Part shown: positions 11,816 through 25,060 of the stretch, in pieces | Numbering within the stretch: the stretch's first letter is position 1 | How the letters are laid out: each line of letters opens with the position of its first letter | Source: Sipunculus nudus | Lineage: Eukaryota; Annelida; Sipuncula; Golfingiida; Sipunculidae | DNA length: 64,000 bases | Assembly: GCA_026874595.1 (NCBI GenBank) | Contig: CM049308.1 | Span: forward strand, 93,003,624-93,067,623 | Reading direction: 5' to 3' | Notes under the pieces: generated by a model | The model's input: the letters and a program-made list of their open reading frames with translations, nothing else | What the model was told of the DNA's origin: nothing | The model's database searches: none | Position numbers and translations under genes: made by a program

Positions 11816-12301
11816 TACACTAGACGACCAATTAATGTTTCAATACTTGTTGTAAAGAGACGCTGTCATAGCAAGGTAAGAATTTGCATTATCTGTATCA
11901 ACAGCTAAGCGGTACATTTGATCAAGCTCTTGTTATCATTTATATCATAACGATGCAAAATATGATAATTAACTTGATAGCAGCTTAATGTTAAGCATGT
12001 GTAACTTTGTCAAGGCGCTAGAGTTGCAGCAAAGTGCCGTAGTTTTGATAACCAAGGTTTCTACCACAGAATTGAACCCCTTTCCCAAGGGTTAGATTGC
12101 ACACTGTTAGGGATTGGTTGGATAAATCGGACAATTGAATTTGTAGCTCCTGAGTTGGTTGCAAAGGTGTGATATTCCAGGCTAAAATAACAAGTTGTCT
12201 TACGGATTCTTGGGCCAAAAATACGAAGCGATCAGGCGATTATTTCCCCTTTTCATTTATCGAAGGAGACAAAACACGTGGATTCTGCTCATCAGGCAGA
12301 A

Positions 12302-12302
<1 letters not shown>

Positions 12303-12357
<55 letters not shown>
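12303..12357. repeat. (TA)n microsatellite
   Basis: About 27 TA dinucleotides. Confidence 0.96.
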
Positions 12358-12359
<2 letters not shown>

Positions 12360-12539
12360 TGTATATCTAAACCTCTATTAAATTCATCTTTGATATTTCT
12401 TTGATAATGCCAAAACACTGACACACACGCACACTTCAATCAACGACACGGTTTTATCTCGCATAAATCATGGCATATTTGTGAACTTATTCTCTTGCGT
12501 GTCGTCTTCTCATGGTCACTGCGCAGACAATAAACGTGT

Positions 12540-12990
12540 GACGGAGTACCTGTATAATCCTGAGCGCTGGAGCTCACGTGAGAGCTTACCGTGACAATAC
12601 GTCCACGTCAGCGCGTCAGGTTAATGCGGCGGTGCAGGATAACAAACTTTCTAAAAGAAACCGTAAAGCTTTTATATCTGTAGGATTAGGCTGCCGCGAT
12701 CTAAAGATAGGGATTCTATATCGACCTAGTGATGCCATAAAACTGCTTCGTTGCCAACGGGGTTCCAGTAAAATGGCCTCCGGTAATGGGTCAAACCGGG
12801 GACTTATAGAGATTTACGATGGACACAGAGGTCGGGTTTTGTTTATGGAGTTCCTGTGTCCTTTTGCCTCATTAGGGCCTCAAACCATAACAGTTCACGT
12901 GCCATACACATGTAATATGTATATAACGCTATAACGGCGTTTTCAATATGGACAGTAAAACTTGTAAGCTGAGAGGGAATTTGTCCCCCC
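12540..12990. other. CpG-richer unique segment, no assigned gene
   Basis: GC and CpG rise here relative to the flanks. A 118-residue open stretch (12578-12934, +) begins MRAYRDNTSTSARQVNAAVQ. It has no family I recognise. A GGTAAGCTC donor-like site is present on the minus strand near 12590, but every frame of the stretch leading to it has stops. It could be an undetected regulatory or exonic segment. Confidence 0.25.
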
Positions 12991-12994
12991 CTCT

Positions 12995-12997
12995 CTA

Positions 12998-13091
<94 letters not shown>
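12995..13091. repeat. Compound (CT)n-(TA)n microsatellite
   Basis: About 25 CT units run directly into about 20 TA units. Confidence 0.97.
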
Positions 13092-13095
<4 letters not shown>

Positions 13096-14936
13096 GAATT
13101 ATTTTCACATCTTAATTCTCTCTCTTCTTGAACGGTGAAACATTTTCAATTAAAAAAGGCATAGTATTTGTATAAAGGATAACTTCTTCTAAACGGCAAC
13201 ACCCTGGAGTCCTCATTAACTATTAGGAGTGAGATGTCCGGGACCCCCAACAAGAAAATTTCTTTACTTCAAAAAGTACTATTGGTAGGAGGTGTTACAG
13301 CAATAGCTGTCAGCTTCGAGTCTATTAAAGCAGGTGTCTTTTTTCTATCAAACTTTTCCGGAGAGCTTTAAAACACAAAAAACTAAAGATTTTGGCGTCA
13401 AATGCGGAAATGCGTAGGCCGCAGTAACATAAAACTAACCAACGAGCCGTGGGCTGCTCGCGTCATCCCGAGTATATCAGGAAATTTAAATCACCTTATT
13501 TGCTCTGATATTAGTCAGGGAGATCTATGATTAAACCCCGACTGTCTTCTTCCGGGGCCCTAAATAGTCCCTGATCAGGTCCGTGTTGCCTTCTGATTTA
13601 TTTGGTTGCTGGTTACGAGAGCCAGCTCTGGGAATTACATGATGATTTGATTGTTCTTGTATGTCATTATTTTCGATTAAAGATGACAAATACCAAGGAA
13701 ACTTGTATTTCATATTATAAATTGTTTGTTAAGATAAGCAGGCTACCTGGTAAGGGTTATAATTTCAGGATGTCATCGTAAATTTAAGCTCTTTTGGCTT
13801 CAAGGAAATTCCTAATATGTTAATATTTATTCATTACTGTGTGAGTGGATTTGTGAAGAATGGAAGCGTACATTACACTTACATCTACCTGCTTTACGCT
13901 GGTTGTTTAAAATGTTCTTGACGTTTCTGGGTTCTGGTTGATTTTTTTAGATCCCTTTTCTTCTGGTTGGGCGTGTCCGGTTTCTGATGTTGATTTCTTA
14001 GATTCCTTTTCTTCTAGTGGGGTGTGTTCGTTGTTTACCCAACCCTAGAAATTAAACGTAAACATATAAAACTATATTGGTTGCATTTGCATTCACATAG
14101 CATGGTTCTTTTGTTTATTTCTGCAATAGAGGTCATACAAACCATTTAAATCTTATGCTTAAGTCATGAATTCATTCATACCAGAAACAAATGCACACTT
14201 ATTTTATGTGAGTGAAATTAGAAAACAGTGTACGGTTTTCGGTAAACACATGTTACGTAGAAAGTGCAATTTAAATTATATCATATGTGGCCAATACTTT
14301 CAGTTTTCCTTTTCTTATGAAACCCTCCGAGTGTTTGACTTGTTTTAGAAGTGCCAGGGGTGCCTGGTTTTCTCCGCTTACTATCCGATTTTTCGGAGAA
14401 CATAATATTATATGGGCTCATGAAAAATATATATGGAAAGTGAAGCTGTGTCCTTATTTAATACTGAGGCAAACACAGATTGAAAGCAGCTCAGATAATA
14501 ATTTTATCATTTTCATGAAGCAGGTATCATCAAGTGTAAAATTCTGATTTATTTTACTGGTTTACAGTAAGAATATCGTAGTGTATGTTTCGACTGCAGT
14601 GCCCTGGGAGAGAAAGTAAAGCCGTTTTCTGTCAAAGCATCATTTTCAAATTCTCATTGTAGGAAACCATAGAAAAAACTGGAGTAAGCCATAGTTTTAT
14701 AACAGGACACTCGCTCCGTCGTGAAGACACCTGCTCCACTGAGCCAACTTGTTTGCCATTTCAAGAATAAAATAAATATGATGATATTTAAGGTCTGAGT
14801 ATCGTCTAATAATCTTATAATGTATCCATTTTTTCACAAAAAAAGTTTTAACTACTAGGTCCTTGTTATGAATACCTTGCCACAAAAATGTCTTACTGAC
14901 AATCTGGATTATTATTGAGAAAAAGTTATTCCTAAC
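13092..14936. other. AT-rich DNA, no supported gene
   Basis: Only short open stretches. It contains two similar segments, TTCTGGTTGATTTTTTTAGAT near 13934 and TGTTGATTTCTTAGATTCC near 13987, each followed by CCTTTTCTTCT (a small imperfect duplication). It also holds the third GTCGTGAAGACACC word at 14718-14731. Confidence 0.4.
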
Positions 14937-17900
14937 CTGTCAATCTCATGTGGGATGTATACAAAATCAAATGTTTTCCCTGAGAGAACAAACACAATCA
15001 CTGATTGTCAATCACTGAGCTGTCAATCTCATGTCGGATGTATACAAAATCAAATGTTTTCCCTGAGAGAACAAATACAATTACTGATTGTCAATCACTG
15101 AGCTGTCAATCTCATGTGGGATGTATACAAAATCAAATGTTTTCCCTGAGAGAACAAACACAATCACTGATTGTCAATCACTGAGCTGTCGATCTCATGT
15201 GGGATGTATACAAAATCAATTGTTTCCCCTGAGAGATCAAACACAATCACTGATTGTCAATCACTGAGCTGTCAATCTCATGTGGGATGTATACAAAATC
15301 AATTGTTTTCCCTGAGAGATCAAACACAATCACTGATTGTCAATCACTGAGCTGTCAATCTCATGTGGGATCACTGGGATGTATACAAAATCAAATGTTT
15401 CCCTGAGAGATCAAACACAATCACTGATTGTCAATCACTGAGCTGTCAATCTCATGTGGGATGTATACAAAATCAAATGTTTTCCCTGAGAGATCAAACA
15501 CAATCACTGATTGTCAATCACTGAGCTGTCAATCTCATGTGGGATGTATACAAAACAATTGTTTTCCCTGAAAGATCAAACACAATTACTGATTGTCAAT
15601 CACTGAGCCGTCAGTCTCATGTGGGATCACTGGGATGTATACAAAATCAAATGTTTTCCCTGAGAGATCAAACACAATCACTGATTGTCAATCACTGAGC
15701 TGTCAATCTCATGTGGGATGTATACAAAATCAATTGTTTTCCCTGAGAGATCAAACACAATCACTGATTGTCAATCACTGAGCTGTCAATCTCATGTGGG
15801 ATCACTGGGATGTATACAAAATCAAATGTTTTCCCTGAGAGAACAAACACAATCACTGATTGTCAATCACTGAGCTGTCAATCTCATGTGGATGTATACA
15901 AAATCAAATGTTTTCCCTGAGAGATCAAGCACAATCACTGATTGTCAATCACTGAGCTGTCAAACTCATGTGGGATGTATACAAAATCAAATGTTTTCCG
16001 TGAGAGAACAAACACAATCACTGATTGCCAGTCACTGAGCTGTCAATCTCATGTGGGATGTATACAAAATCGAATGTTTTCCCTGAGAGAACAAACACAA
16101 TCACTGATTGTCAGTCACTGAGGTGTTAAACTCATGTGGGATGTATACAAAATCAAATGTTTTCCCTTTAGAGAACAAACACAATCACTGATTGTCAGTC
16201 ACTGAGCTGTCAATTTCATGTGGGATGTATACAAAATCAAATGTTTTCCGTGAGAGAACAAACACAATCACTGATTGCCAGTCACTGAGCTGTCAATCTC
16301 ATGTGGGATGTATACAAAATCGAATGTTTTCCCTGAGAGAACAAACACAATCACTGATTGTCAGTCACTGAGGTGTTAAACTCATGTGGGATGTATACAA
16401 AATCAAATGTTTTCCCTTTAGAGAACAAACACAATCACTGATTGTCAGTCACTGAGCTGTCAATCTCATGTGGGATGTATACAAAATCAAATGTTTTCCC
16501 TGAGAGAACAAACACAATCACTGATTGTCAATCACTGAGCTGTCAATCTCTTGTGGGATGTATACAAAATCAAATGTTATCCCTGAGAGAACAAACACAA
16601 TCACTGATTGTCAATCCCTGAGCTGTCAATCTGATGTGGGATGTATACAAATTCAAATGTTTTCCCTGAGAGATCAAACACAATCACTGATTGTCAATCC
16701 CTGAGCTGTCAATCTCATGTGGGATGTATACAAAATCAAATGTTTTCCATGAGAGATCAAACACAATCACTGACTGTCAGTCACTGAGCTGTCAATCTCA
16801 TGTGGGATGTATACAAAATCAAATGTTTTCCCTGAGAGAACAAACACAATCACTGATTGTCAATTACTGAGCTGTCAATCTCATGTGGGATGTATACAAA
16901 ATCAAATGTTTTCCCTGAGAGAACAAACACAATCACTGATTGTCAATCCCTGAGCTGTCAATCTCATGTGGGATGTATACAAAATCAAATGTTTTCCCTG
17001 AGAGAACAAACACAATCACTGATTGTCAATCCCTGAGCTGTCAATCTCATGTGGGATGTATACAAAATCAAATGTTTTCCCTGAGAAAACAAACACAATC
17101 ACTGATTGTCAATCCCTGAGCTGTCAATCTCATGTGGGATGTATACAAAATCAAATGTTTTCCCTGAGAGATCAAACACAATCACTGATTGTCAATCCCT
17201 GAGCTGTCAATCTCATGTGGGATGTATACAAAATCAAATGTTTTCCCTGAGAGATCAAACACAATCACTGATTGTCAATTACTGAGCTGTCAATCTCATG
17301 TGGGGTGTATACAAAATCAAATGTTTTCCCTGAGAGATCAAACACAATCACTGATTGTCAATTACTGAGCTGTCAATCTCATGTGGGATGTATACAAAAT
17401 CAAATGTTTTCCCTGAGAGAACAAACACAATCACTGATTGACAATCACTGAGCTGTCAATCTCATGTGGGATGTATACAAAATCAAATGTTTTCCCTGAG
17501 AGAACAAACACAATCACTGATTGTCAATCATTGAGCTTTCAATCTCATGTGGGATGTATACAAAATCAAATGTTTTCCCTGAGAGAACAAACACAATCAC
17601 TGATTGTCAATAACTGAGCTGTCAATCTCATGTGGGATGTATACAAAATCAAATGTTTTCCCTGAGAGATCAAACACAATCACTGATTGTCAATCACTGA
17701 GCTGTCAATCTCATGTGGGATGCACAAAAACAAATGTTTTCCCTGAGAGAACAAACACAATCACTAATTGTTAATCACTGAGCTGTCAATCTCATGTGGG
17801 ATGTATACAAAATCAAATGTTTTCCCTGAGAGATCAAACACAATCACTGATTGTCAATTACTGAGCTGTCAATCTCATGTGGGATGTATACAAAATCAAA

Positions 17901-18189
17901 TGTTTTCCCTGAGAGAACAAACACAATCACTGATTGTCAATCACTCAGCTGTCAATCTCATGTGGGATGTATACAAAATTAATTGTTTTCCCTGAGAGAT
18001 CAAACACAATCACTGATTGTCAATCACTGAGCTGTCAATCTCATGTGGGATCACTGGGATGTATACAAAATCAAATGTTTTCCCTGAGAGATCAAATACA
18101 ATCACTGATTGTCAATCACTGAGCTGTCAATCTCATGTGGGATGTATACAAAAGAAATGTTTTCCCTGAGAGAACAAACACAATCACTC
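14937..18189. repeat. 83-bp satellite array, ~39 copies
   Basis: The unit runs CTGTCAATCTCATGTGGGAT, GTATACAAAATCAAATGTTT, TCCCTGAGAGAACAAACACA, then ATCACTGATTGTCAATCACTGAG (83 bp by direct count). Common variants are AGAACAAAC or AGATCAAAC, and TCAAATG or TCAATTG. Four units carry a 9-bp duplication TCACTGGGA (15371, 15626, 15802, 18051). A three-unit block of 250 bp is repeated almost exactly, marked by TTTTCCGTGAG at 15998 and 16248. Single-copy sequence resumes at about 18190. Peptides such as SITELSISCGMYTKS are translations of the repeat. Confidence 0.97.
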
Positions 18190-19768
18190 ATGGTCGCTCA
18201 AACGGAGCTATGGCTAGATTGCTATTTGGGCATGTGACCTGCAGTAGCCCTCTTCAGCGATGGAGCACTGCTTATCTTGATAATCTGGGCCCTGTTAATT
18301 AACTCTAAATGAGTACAATGATGCAAATGCTTTCTGCATACTTACCACAAGATGTTGTTGTAAAAATGATTTTTTTATTTAAATGTTAAGATCAGACCAT
18401 TATCAAAACTGTATGTATATACAGCAGATCTTACAGAGGACATTTCGTGTATTTTACTTTTTCAATGCTTCGCGAGGGTTCCATTTTCGCGATCTCACCA
18501 AACTTTTTACAGAATATAACTATCATCATATGAATTGATTATATCAAGTACTATTGGGGCATAATCTTATTAACAAAAATATGGTTCGACAGACAAACAG
18601 AAAGATCTGATATCATTTAAAGTATCAGTCTTTGATATACACGACTTACGAATCTTTTGCGTTCAAGTTTGTCTACGACACAGGGACCTCGCAAGGAAAC
18701 CGCAGTATATCATATGGGATAATTAATTATTTTAATATATATTCTAAAGCTAAACTGATCTAAGGTAACCTGACCATACTTGAGACCTTAAAGATCTAAA
18801 GACTCATCGAGAATCTGACCAGTTAAATAAAGGTTTGTTAAGCTAACCAAATTCCGGTGCATGTGTTATTGATCATAGGGCGGATGAAGAGTTTTGACAA
18901 CCGTGTGCTGTTCATTGTGTATTGTGTACTTTATTTAACAAGTGACCAGCTGAAGCAATGATAATTGTAGCACATGACAGCGTAGTAGGTTCATGTTAGT
19001 GCTTCATATACGCGTGGCGTAACTAGTGTGGTTTGGAGAAAGATGGCTTCTGCAATCTGATTATGTTATATGCAAGTGACTGTTTTATGGTATGTGTGTA
19101 GCCTTGCCTGTCAATATGGGTTTAATTTTACGCTCTCTTTCTCTTTAAGTCATTAACTCCATTATAACATTTAGGATTAGGAAGTTGAAATAATTAAATG
19201 TGTTTTTTGTTCCATCTACAATAACGGACTTTAAAAGACAGCTAGGAAGAAGGATAGATAAAGTGGGATCGGGACGGGGAGCTAATTACCCAACAAAACA
19301 AATTTTTAAAGTCAAAAGGAAACCTTTGGACGGGGAGCTAATTACCAAACACGCACAAAAGTCAGAAGGAAACCTTTGGAATGAACTCTGGCATTAAGGT
19401 ATATAATGAACAGTGTTTTCATAGTTTAGGATCTAAAGCGCTGTCCTCAGTGTGTTAAAAATTAAATTTGCATATAAATTCAGGCACTACTAACATACGG
19501 AATGTGTTACAAAACTAAAGAGAGAACCAAACTACCACTGTCCCATATTTCTAGGAAAACATTAAATGTATAATATATATATCATAAAATCTTACCTAAA
19601 GGTGTCACTGTGACTGGTGCAAATCTATTAGAAGTCAATTCAAGCGTATTTTGTGCGTGTAAAGAAAGTTCCCACGATTTAAAATTAATGATATCTCCCC
19701 ATCTCTTTAAATATATTTCCATTCCAAGAGAAAGCGTGACAAAATATCAATGTAATAATAATTTTCTG

Positions 19769-19770
<2 letters not shown>
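18190..19770. other. Unique DNA, no supported gene
   Basis: No recognisable product. A short direct repeat lies near 19264-19385: GGACGGGGAGCTAATTACC occurs twice about 58 bp apart, followed by AAA-rich sequence and AGGAAACCTTTGGA. Confidence 0.4.

Positions 19771-19828
<58 letters not shown>
19771..19828. repeat. (TA)n microsatellite
   Basis: About 29 TA dinucleotides, followed by a short TTAG-type run (TAGTTAGTTAGTTA). Confidence 0.96.
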
Positions 19829-19832
<4 letters not shown>

Positions 19833-22118
19833 TTTAGTTAGTTAGTTATACAAATATAGAGGAATGGGATACAGGAAACTATTAAATTGGGAGGGATACT
19901 GGGTAAAAACACCAACATAAGACCTATACTTCCAAAGTGCTCTAACATACGATCTGTCTACGCCATACGGTTACCTGTGGGATGTCCGTAGACGAGCATT
20001 AACCGTCTCAGAATGAGGCTGAACACTCGTCGAGATAATGCATATAAGGATTACCGTTTGTCCCTTATTTGTCACGTTCCGAAGGAATATTTTTTTTCAG
20101 TCTGACTGCCTCAAACGGTAATTGGTAACGCGACACTTAATTTGTTTATTTTCTCCGCACACGGCTTGGCTCGATATGTTATTTCCTGTGCGGGTTATAC
20201 CGGAGCACACCTGCACGCGTGTAAGTACCTCGTGTTGCCTTCGCTGCCAACGATAAAACAACAGGATCGTTCAATATAATCTAAAGCTAAATACTGGATT
20301 TATTTTTTTTTTCAGTTTTATTCTGGCCACAAGTAACAATCACAGATTAGTGTATACATGATTATATAAGTATGCATATATGAGTTCTTGATTATTGATT
20401 AAATAAGCTTAATTAACGCCAGTTTCGCTCGAAGTAAAAGGGATTTCTGAATTTGCTAAACAAGGCATACCATAGGGTTTATACTGCCTTATAATACAAT
20501 GTAAACATGAGTCAAAATTATAGCCACATATGGTACTTCTTAGGACAGTTATTTCCCTCAGCTTTTGCAGCACATGGTCAAAAAATCCGTAAAAAATAAT
20601 GTATTGCGCATATGTCAATGAAATTTCTAATATATTACAAAACAAGCGAAAACTGTCGCTCCAGCTCCGCTTGATTAATATACATGTTTGAAACGTGATT
20701 ACTGATTGTTTATATCAAGAGTGAATGTCTAGATAAGTGCAGTATATAAAAGGAAGTCGTTTTTTCAACTTAAATTATCGAAGTTAGGGCTTTTACGGTA
20801 CATAAATACGACATCAGTCATAACACTAACACACACAAACTAAATTGCGTGAAAGTCACTTTGTCACGAACAGCATCATTTCATAAAAAACTGCTGTTTT
20901 CAGATAATTTCCTAAACAGAGACAGGGAATAGCTTTATATTTTTTGCTGTTTCAAATTATGTTTTAAATATTTAATAATACCTTAGATTTATTTTCTTCT
21001 TACATATCTATATTTTATTTGGATACATATCTGTATGTATTATATTCTTCTATACTATATCATATACTATCGTGTTGTATTCTATTGTAATGTTGTATAA
21101 TATCATAGGAAGGGGTAGAGCTGTGACCTGTTTTAGGTCTGTAAGTATTAGAAAGTCAACAGTTTTGCTTTTCTCTAGTGAGAAGAGGGTCACTTGAAAC
21201 AACTTGGTCTCGACAATTTCAGTGTGAATAATAATATTATTACCAATCAAATAATTCAATAAATTAGAAATATCCAACATAAATGGGAAACCGTAGTACG
21301 TAACTATACAGACTATTAATGTGGTCGGGGATGTCAGTGATGTCTCCGTTTTGGTTGGGTACATATTTTATTTTACTTGCTGCATAAGGAAAAAAAGTTA
21401 TGAAATATAAACAATACCACGTCTGGCTTGATATACCGAATGATGGTAGAGGACAAAAATGACTAGTGATGCCTCTAACAAGAATCAATACGATTATCGA
21501 TGGCTTTGACAAGTTTCGATCTAAAATTTGAAATAACCCATGCACTCACACGGGCCCTGATATTGACGCTTTTCGATGTGGAGGCCCCCTTAACGAAGAA
21601 AAAGATTTCAGATTATTCAGCATCAAGGACAGTAATTTCTTACGAAACAGATGTACAAAAAGACTTAATCCACATGACGACATAGACCTCAAATTATACA
21701 AATTTAGAAATCTTGAGAGCCTTCGCCATGTGGGATTCTGCCAATCCGTGCTTGCATTCTCTTATTCGACCCATATTTACATGTTTATTCATGCATACGT
21801 GACTCTACATTTGTGGACAATTTGTCTTCAAGGGTGAGGGGATGACGCACAACTTTTTCCAAACACACACACACTATATATATACCTTTTTCATTGTCTG
21901 TGTGAAACATTTAAATATATTACAACTAAGTATAAGGTTTTAGAAAATAAGGTATTCTGTTTTTCAGTATATGTTAATTTTAAATCAGGTTTAAATATAA
22001 TATATTTCATATTAAACTCATAAATAGAAAAAAAGTGCATAATTTTAATTATGATATATTTCATTTCCAATATATAAATATTATACTCTGAATTTCAGGG
22101 GGGATATATACCCCCATC
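19829..22118. other. AT-rich DNA, no supported gene
   Basis: Open stretches at 20409-20645, 21050-21364 and 21264-21545 (minus) carry no motif I recognise. A GC-richer patch at 20150-20260 ends at GTAAGTACC, a donor-like site, but no acceptor or open frame supports an exon. Confidence 0.4.
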
Positions 22119-22283
22119 CCCCTATATTGACGCCCCTGTTCCCTATATTGACGCCCCTGTTCCCTATATTGACGCCCCTGTTCCCTATATTGACGCCCCT
22201 GTTCCCTATATTGACGCCCCTGTTCCCTATATTGACGCCCCTGTTCCCTATATTGACGCCCCTGTTCCCTATATTGACGCCCT
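22119..22283. repeat. 21-bp minisatellite, 8 copies
   Basis: Eight near-perfect copies of TTGACGCCCCTGTTCCCTATA; the last has lost one C. Because 21 is a multiple of three, the minus strand reads as repeated GVNIGNR heptads within an open stretch of 131 codons (22081-22476). Near-identity of the copies suggests recent expansion. Whether any of it is translated is unknown; the flanking part of the open stretch matches no family. Confidence 0.93.
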
Positions 22284-22621
22284 GTTTGTGAATATTCGCT
22301 GACGATGTCCCTGAATCCCGATGATCCCTCAGATCCACTAGAAAGTCAAATTGATTCTTCAGTTGATTTTTCATTTCCGAAATACCCTGAAAATTCCATG
22401 AGATTCTGTTCATGAGTGGGTGATTCATGTAGTGAACTAACACACGAAATCCACACGCAAACGAAGATGAGGGCATACCCTCCTACCGGAGGCAATAAAA
22501 AAGCAAACAGACAGAAGGACCGACAGACAGTCGTGTGAAAATATAACCGTGTGTAAGGTGTCTCATGAAAAAAAGATGCCACGAAATCGAACCGAGTTAG
22601 CTAGTAAAACAAATGTTCTAG

Positions 22622-22622
22622 C

Positions 22623-22662
<40 letters not shown>
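22622..22662. repeat. (TA)n-(TG)n microsatellite
   Basis: A TA run changes to a TG run, the usual pattern of a compound microsatellite. Confidence 0.92.
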
Positions 22663-22869
22663 TGGTGTGTGTACCGGTATAGTGTAACAGGTTCACATTA
22701 TAATACCAGGTATTTGGTTACCTTACCATGAAATAATGAACCTTGTTGAACGACTGTCGTGTGCATGGACAAAGTAAATGAAACATACGGCAAAGCCACG
22801 TTGATTTTATTTTATTCATCCAGCTACCCTCACCCCCCCCCCCCCTGTACAAAACATCTGGGTAAGCTA

Positions 22870-23127
22870 CTAATTTAAAGCATAATCTGAGAATAGCCAA
22901 ACACAGATCAATACCATCAACGATCTAACACAGAAGTCTTCTACAGGCCTGAACAGCGACCAGGTAAGACAAAGCGGACTGCCAAGCGCCGGTGCTTCCC
23001 CCGTACACAGCAGACAGACACGTGCTGTAGAGCCACTACAGCATTGATCCATTGCCGTAATGGCATATCGGAAGACAGTATTGAGGGGCTCTCCAGGCTG
23101 CGGATAGCGGCCCGCAGTCACACACAC
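22870..23127. other. Higher-GC segment with possible exon
   Basis: The plus strand has an open stretch from about 22888 to 23047 that includes IND-LTQKSSTGLNSDQ followed exactly by CAG|GTAAGA (donor-like, near 22952). The preceding AG (CCAAACACAG) has a poor pyrimidine tract. The minus strand is also open for 85 codons across the same bases, so strand and function are undecided. No domain was recognised. It could be a small exon, a regulatory element or chance. Confidence 0.2.
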
Positions 23128-23304
23128 TGGATGTCAGGCACGGAAATACAGCCGGGAACACCGTGATATGTGAGTACTCTCAAATAATCAGCTCATTCTG
23201 ATCTATCAGTCAGGTAAATAGGTAGACTTTTTAAAGTGCACTTCAAGCCTGTAATTAAGAGTTTGAGGACCTATCCATACACTTTTTTCACTTGACCGTC
23301 TAAA

Positions 23305-23307
<3 letters not shown>

Positions 23308-23360
<53 letters not shown>
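23308..23360. repeat. (TA)n microsatellite
   Basis: About 26 TA dinucleotides. Confidence 0.96.
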
Positions 23361-23362
<2 letters not shown>

Positions 23363-24136
23363 TTTAACAAATACTGACCTCCCTAGAATTTAATCTGAAG
23401 ACGCTTATATACATGCTAAAATTGCTTAAACAGTGTAAAATCGCAAATCTGATCTATTGAAAATGTGTATTTATAGCACAGATTGACGTGAACCAGATGA
23501 AACACCTAGATATTTATATCTCCAAAATCTAGCTCTACCGTTTTGTACAGAACAATTAGGTAACTATCTCAATATTACCAGATACAGGACTCATTTCCAT
23601 GATTATAAAACCATTGTCAATGGAAGATTATAACTGTGAACTGCTGCTATGGCAACCTGCTGTGACACGTATATTTACTCTGTACTTTAGAATTGTTCAT
23701 ATATTTGCAATTCAGAAGAATGACACAGCTATTCAATAACAAGTCAGGTTTTTTAAAACAGCCTTCAACCAGGTTAAACCCTGGATATTCATATTCTTCT
23801 CCATAGAATCAGTTATTATCCCTCACGTGTAATTTACTCTTCATCTCTGTTTTGTTTTTACTGCTGTCACTCCAGCGAGGTAACTTAAATCATGCCCCAT
23901 GTAATTAATGTTAATTTCTGCATTTCCCGTTAATTAGCTGGAGATGCTTGCGGAGGTCTAGGTAAAAAACAAATTGCCAGGGGTTCTTAACAAAACTTTG
24001 AAAAAATTTCCGATCGGGGCTGGAGGACATGTATTCGCCCCCCGTTTTTAATGGACTCGATCCTGTTACGTGTTTGTGGAGATTGAGTTTGTAACAATAG
24101 TGTAAAAGCATCCAGACGAGGAGACGGGGTATATTA
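23361..24136. other. AT-rich DNA, no supported gene
   Basis: Nothing recognised on either strand. The minus-strand open stretch at 23911-24174 runs into the neighbouring mobile element. Confidence 0.45.
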
Positions 24137-24340
24137 CAGGGGCGGATCCAGGATTTGGAGAGGGGAGGGTCCATCCCAGAAACATTAATGGATAAAAGAT
24201 TTAAAAAAAGGTCCTCTAGTCCAAAAACAGGGGAGGGGTCCGGGCCGCAAAATATAATTTAAACCTTCAGGAAAGATTTTGCGGCACAAAAGAGCTAGGC
24301 GGGTCTAGACCCCCTGGACCCCCGAGTAGGTCCGCCTCTG
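24137..24340. mobile_element. CAGGGGCGGATCC-ended non-autonomous element
   Basis: The left end reads CAGGGGCGGATCCAGGAT. The right end, reverse-complemented, reads CAGAGGCGGACC. The first 12 bases therefore match at 10 positions as short inverted repeats. The interior has opposed GGGGAGGGGTCC and GGACCCCC tracts. Elements with these ends are widespread in marine invertebrates and fish as I recall them, and CAG..G ends are compatible with hAT. No clear 8-bp duplication was seen at the flanks (GTATATTA against TATGATAC). Length is 204 bp and there is no coding capacity. Confidence 0.65.
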
Positions 24341-24499
24341 TATGATACCTACGCCGGGAAGGTATTATGTTTCCCTTTGGTTCCTTGGTTTGTCTGTTAG
24401 CAATTTAAGGCAAAGGTCATGAACGGATTTTGATGAACTGCGTTACACAAGGAACAGGCGGGATCTGGAGAATCATAATATATTTTAATTACAAGGATT

Positions 24500-25060
24500 A
24501 TGTACAGTGGTAACACAGGGTGATCCCTTTGTCCACGGTAAGACCGCTCCATTCATATCTGTGAGGGCCAGCATTTGTTACTGTCAGGTGAACATGACCA
24601 GGTCAACCCGTGTTGCTAAAGCCCGACATTGTCCAAGAATACGGAAAGTTGATACGCCGGAGCCTGGCGGGGTATCAGGTAGTACGACTAAACATACACA
24701 CCTAGTTTGCTGGTTTGTCTGTCGTGTTATCTGTTTTTCTTCTGTGTAAAATAAATATGAAAATATCATTTAATAACTATTTTCGTTTAAATTTTGGCTA
24801 GACGCGGTCCTTTAACGCCTTAGAATACTTAAGACATTCTCCGCAGCTTGAAAGTCTGCAGGCCTGAATCCATACACCTTCAGCCATGGGTGCTTGGGAT
24901 ATTCCCTTTCTGGATGCTTTATTATTTTACGTTTACTGAATATCCTTTCAAATGAGGGAACCAAGGCATATGGACTGTCTCTCCTCATTGTGCTGCCGGT
25001 GCAGTTGGTGCAGGGTAAGACCACGTTGACGTGTGCACAGGGTATTTCACGCATATATGC
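24500..25060. other. Higher-GC segment, exon-like pieces, undecided
   Basis: On the plus strand, TACTGTCAG|GTGAACATG opens a frame (VNMTRSTRVAKARHCPRI...) that reaches GTATCAG|GTAGTA, an AG/GT-bounded piece of about 100 bp. On the minus strand at 24812-25054 an open stretch ends SFERIFSKRKIIKH...ILRR-stop. Both look more codon-like than the surroundings, but no family is recognised and they lie on opposite strands, so neither is called as a gene. Confidence 0.2.

Noticed and set aside
12578-12934. 118-codon ORF in a CpG-richer patch
   Set aside because: No recognisable domain, no splice or start context better than chance; kept only as an unassigned segment.
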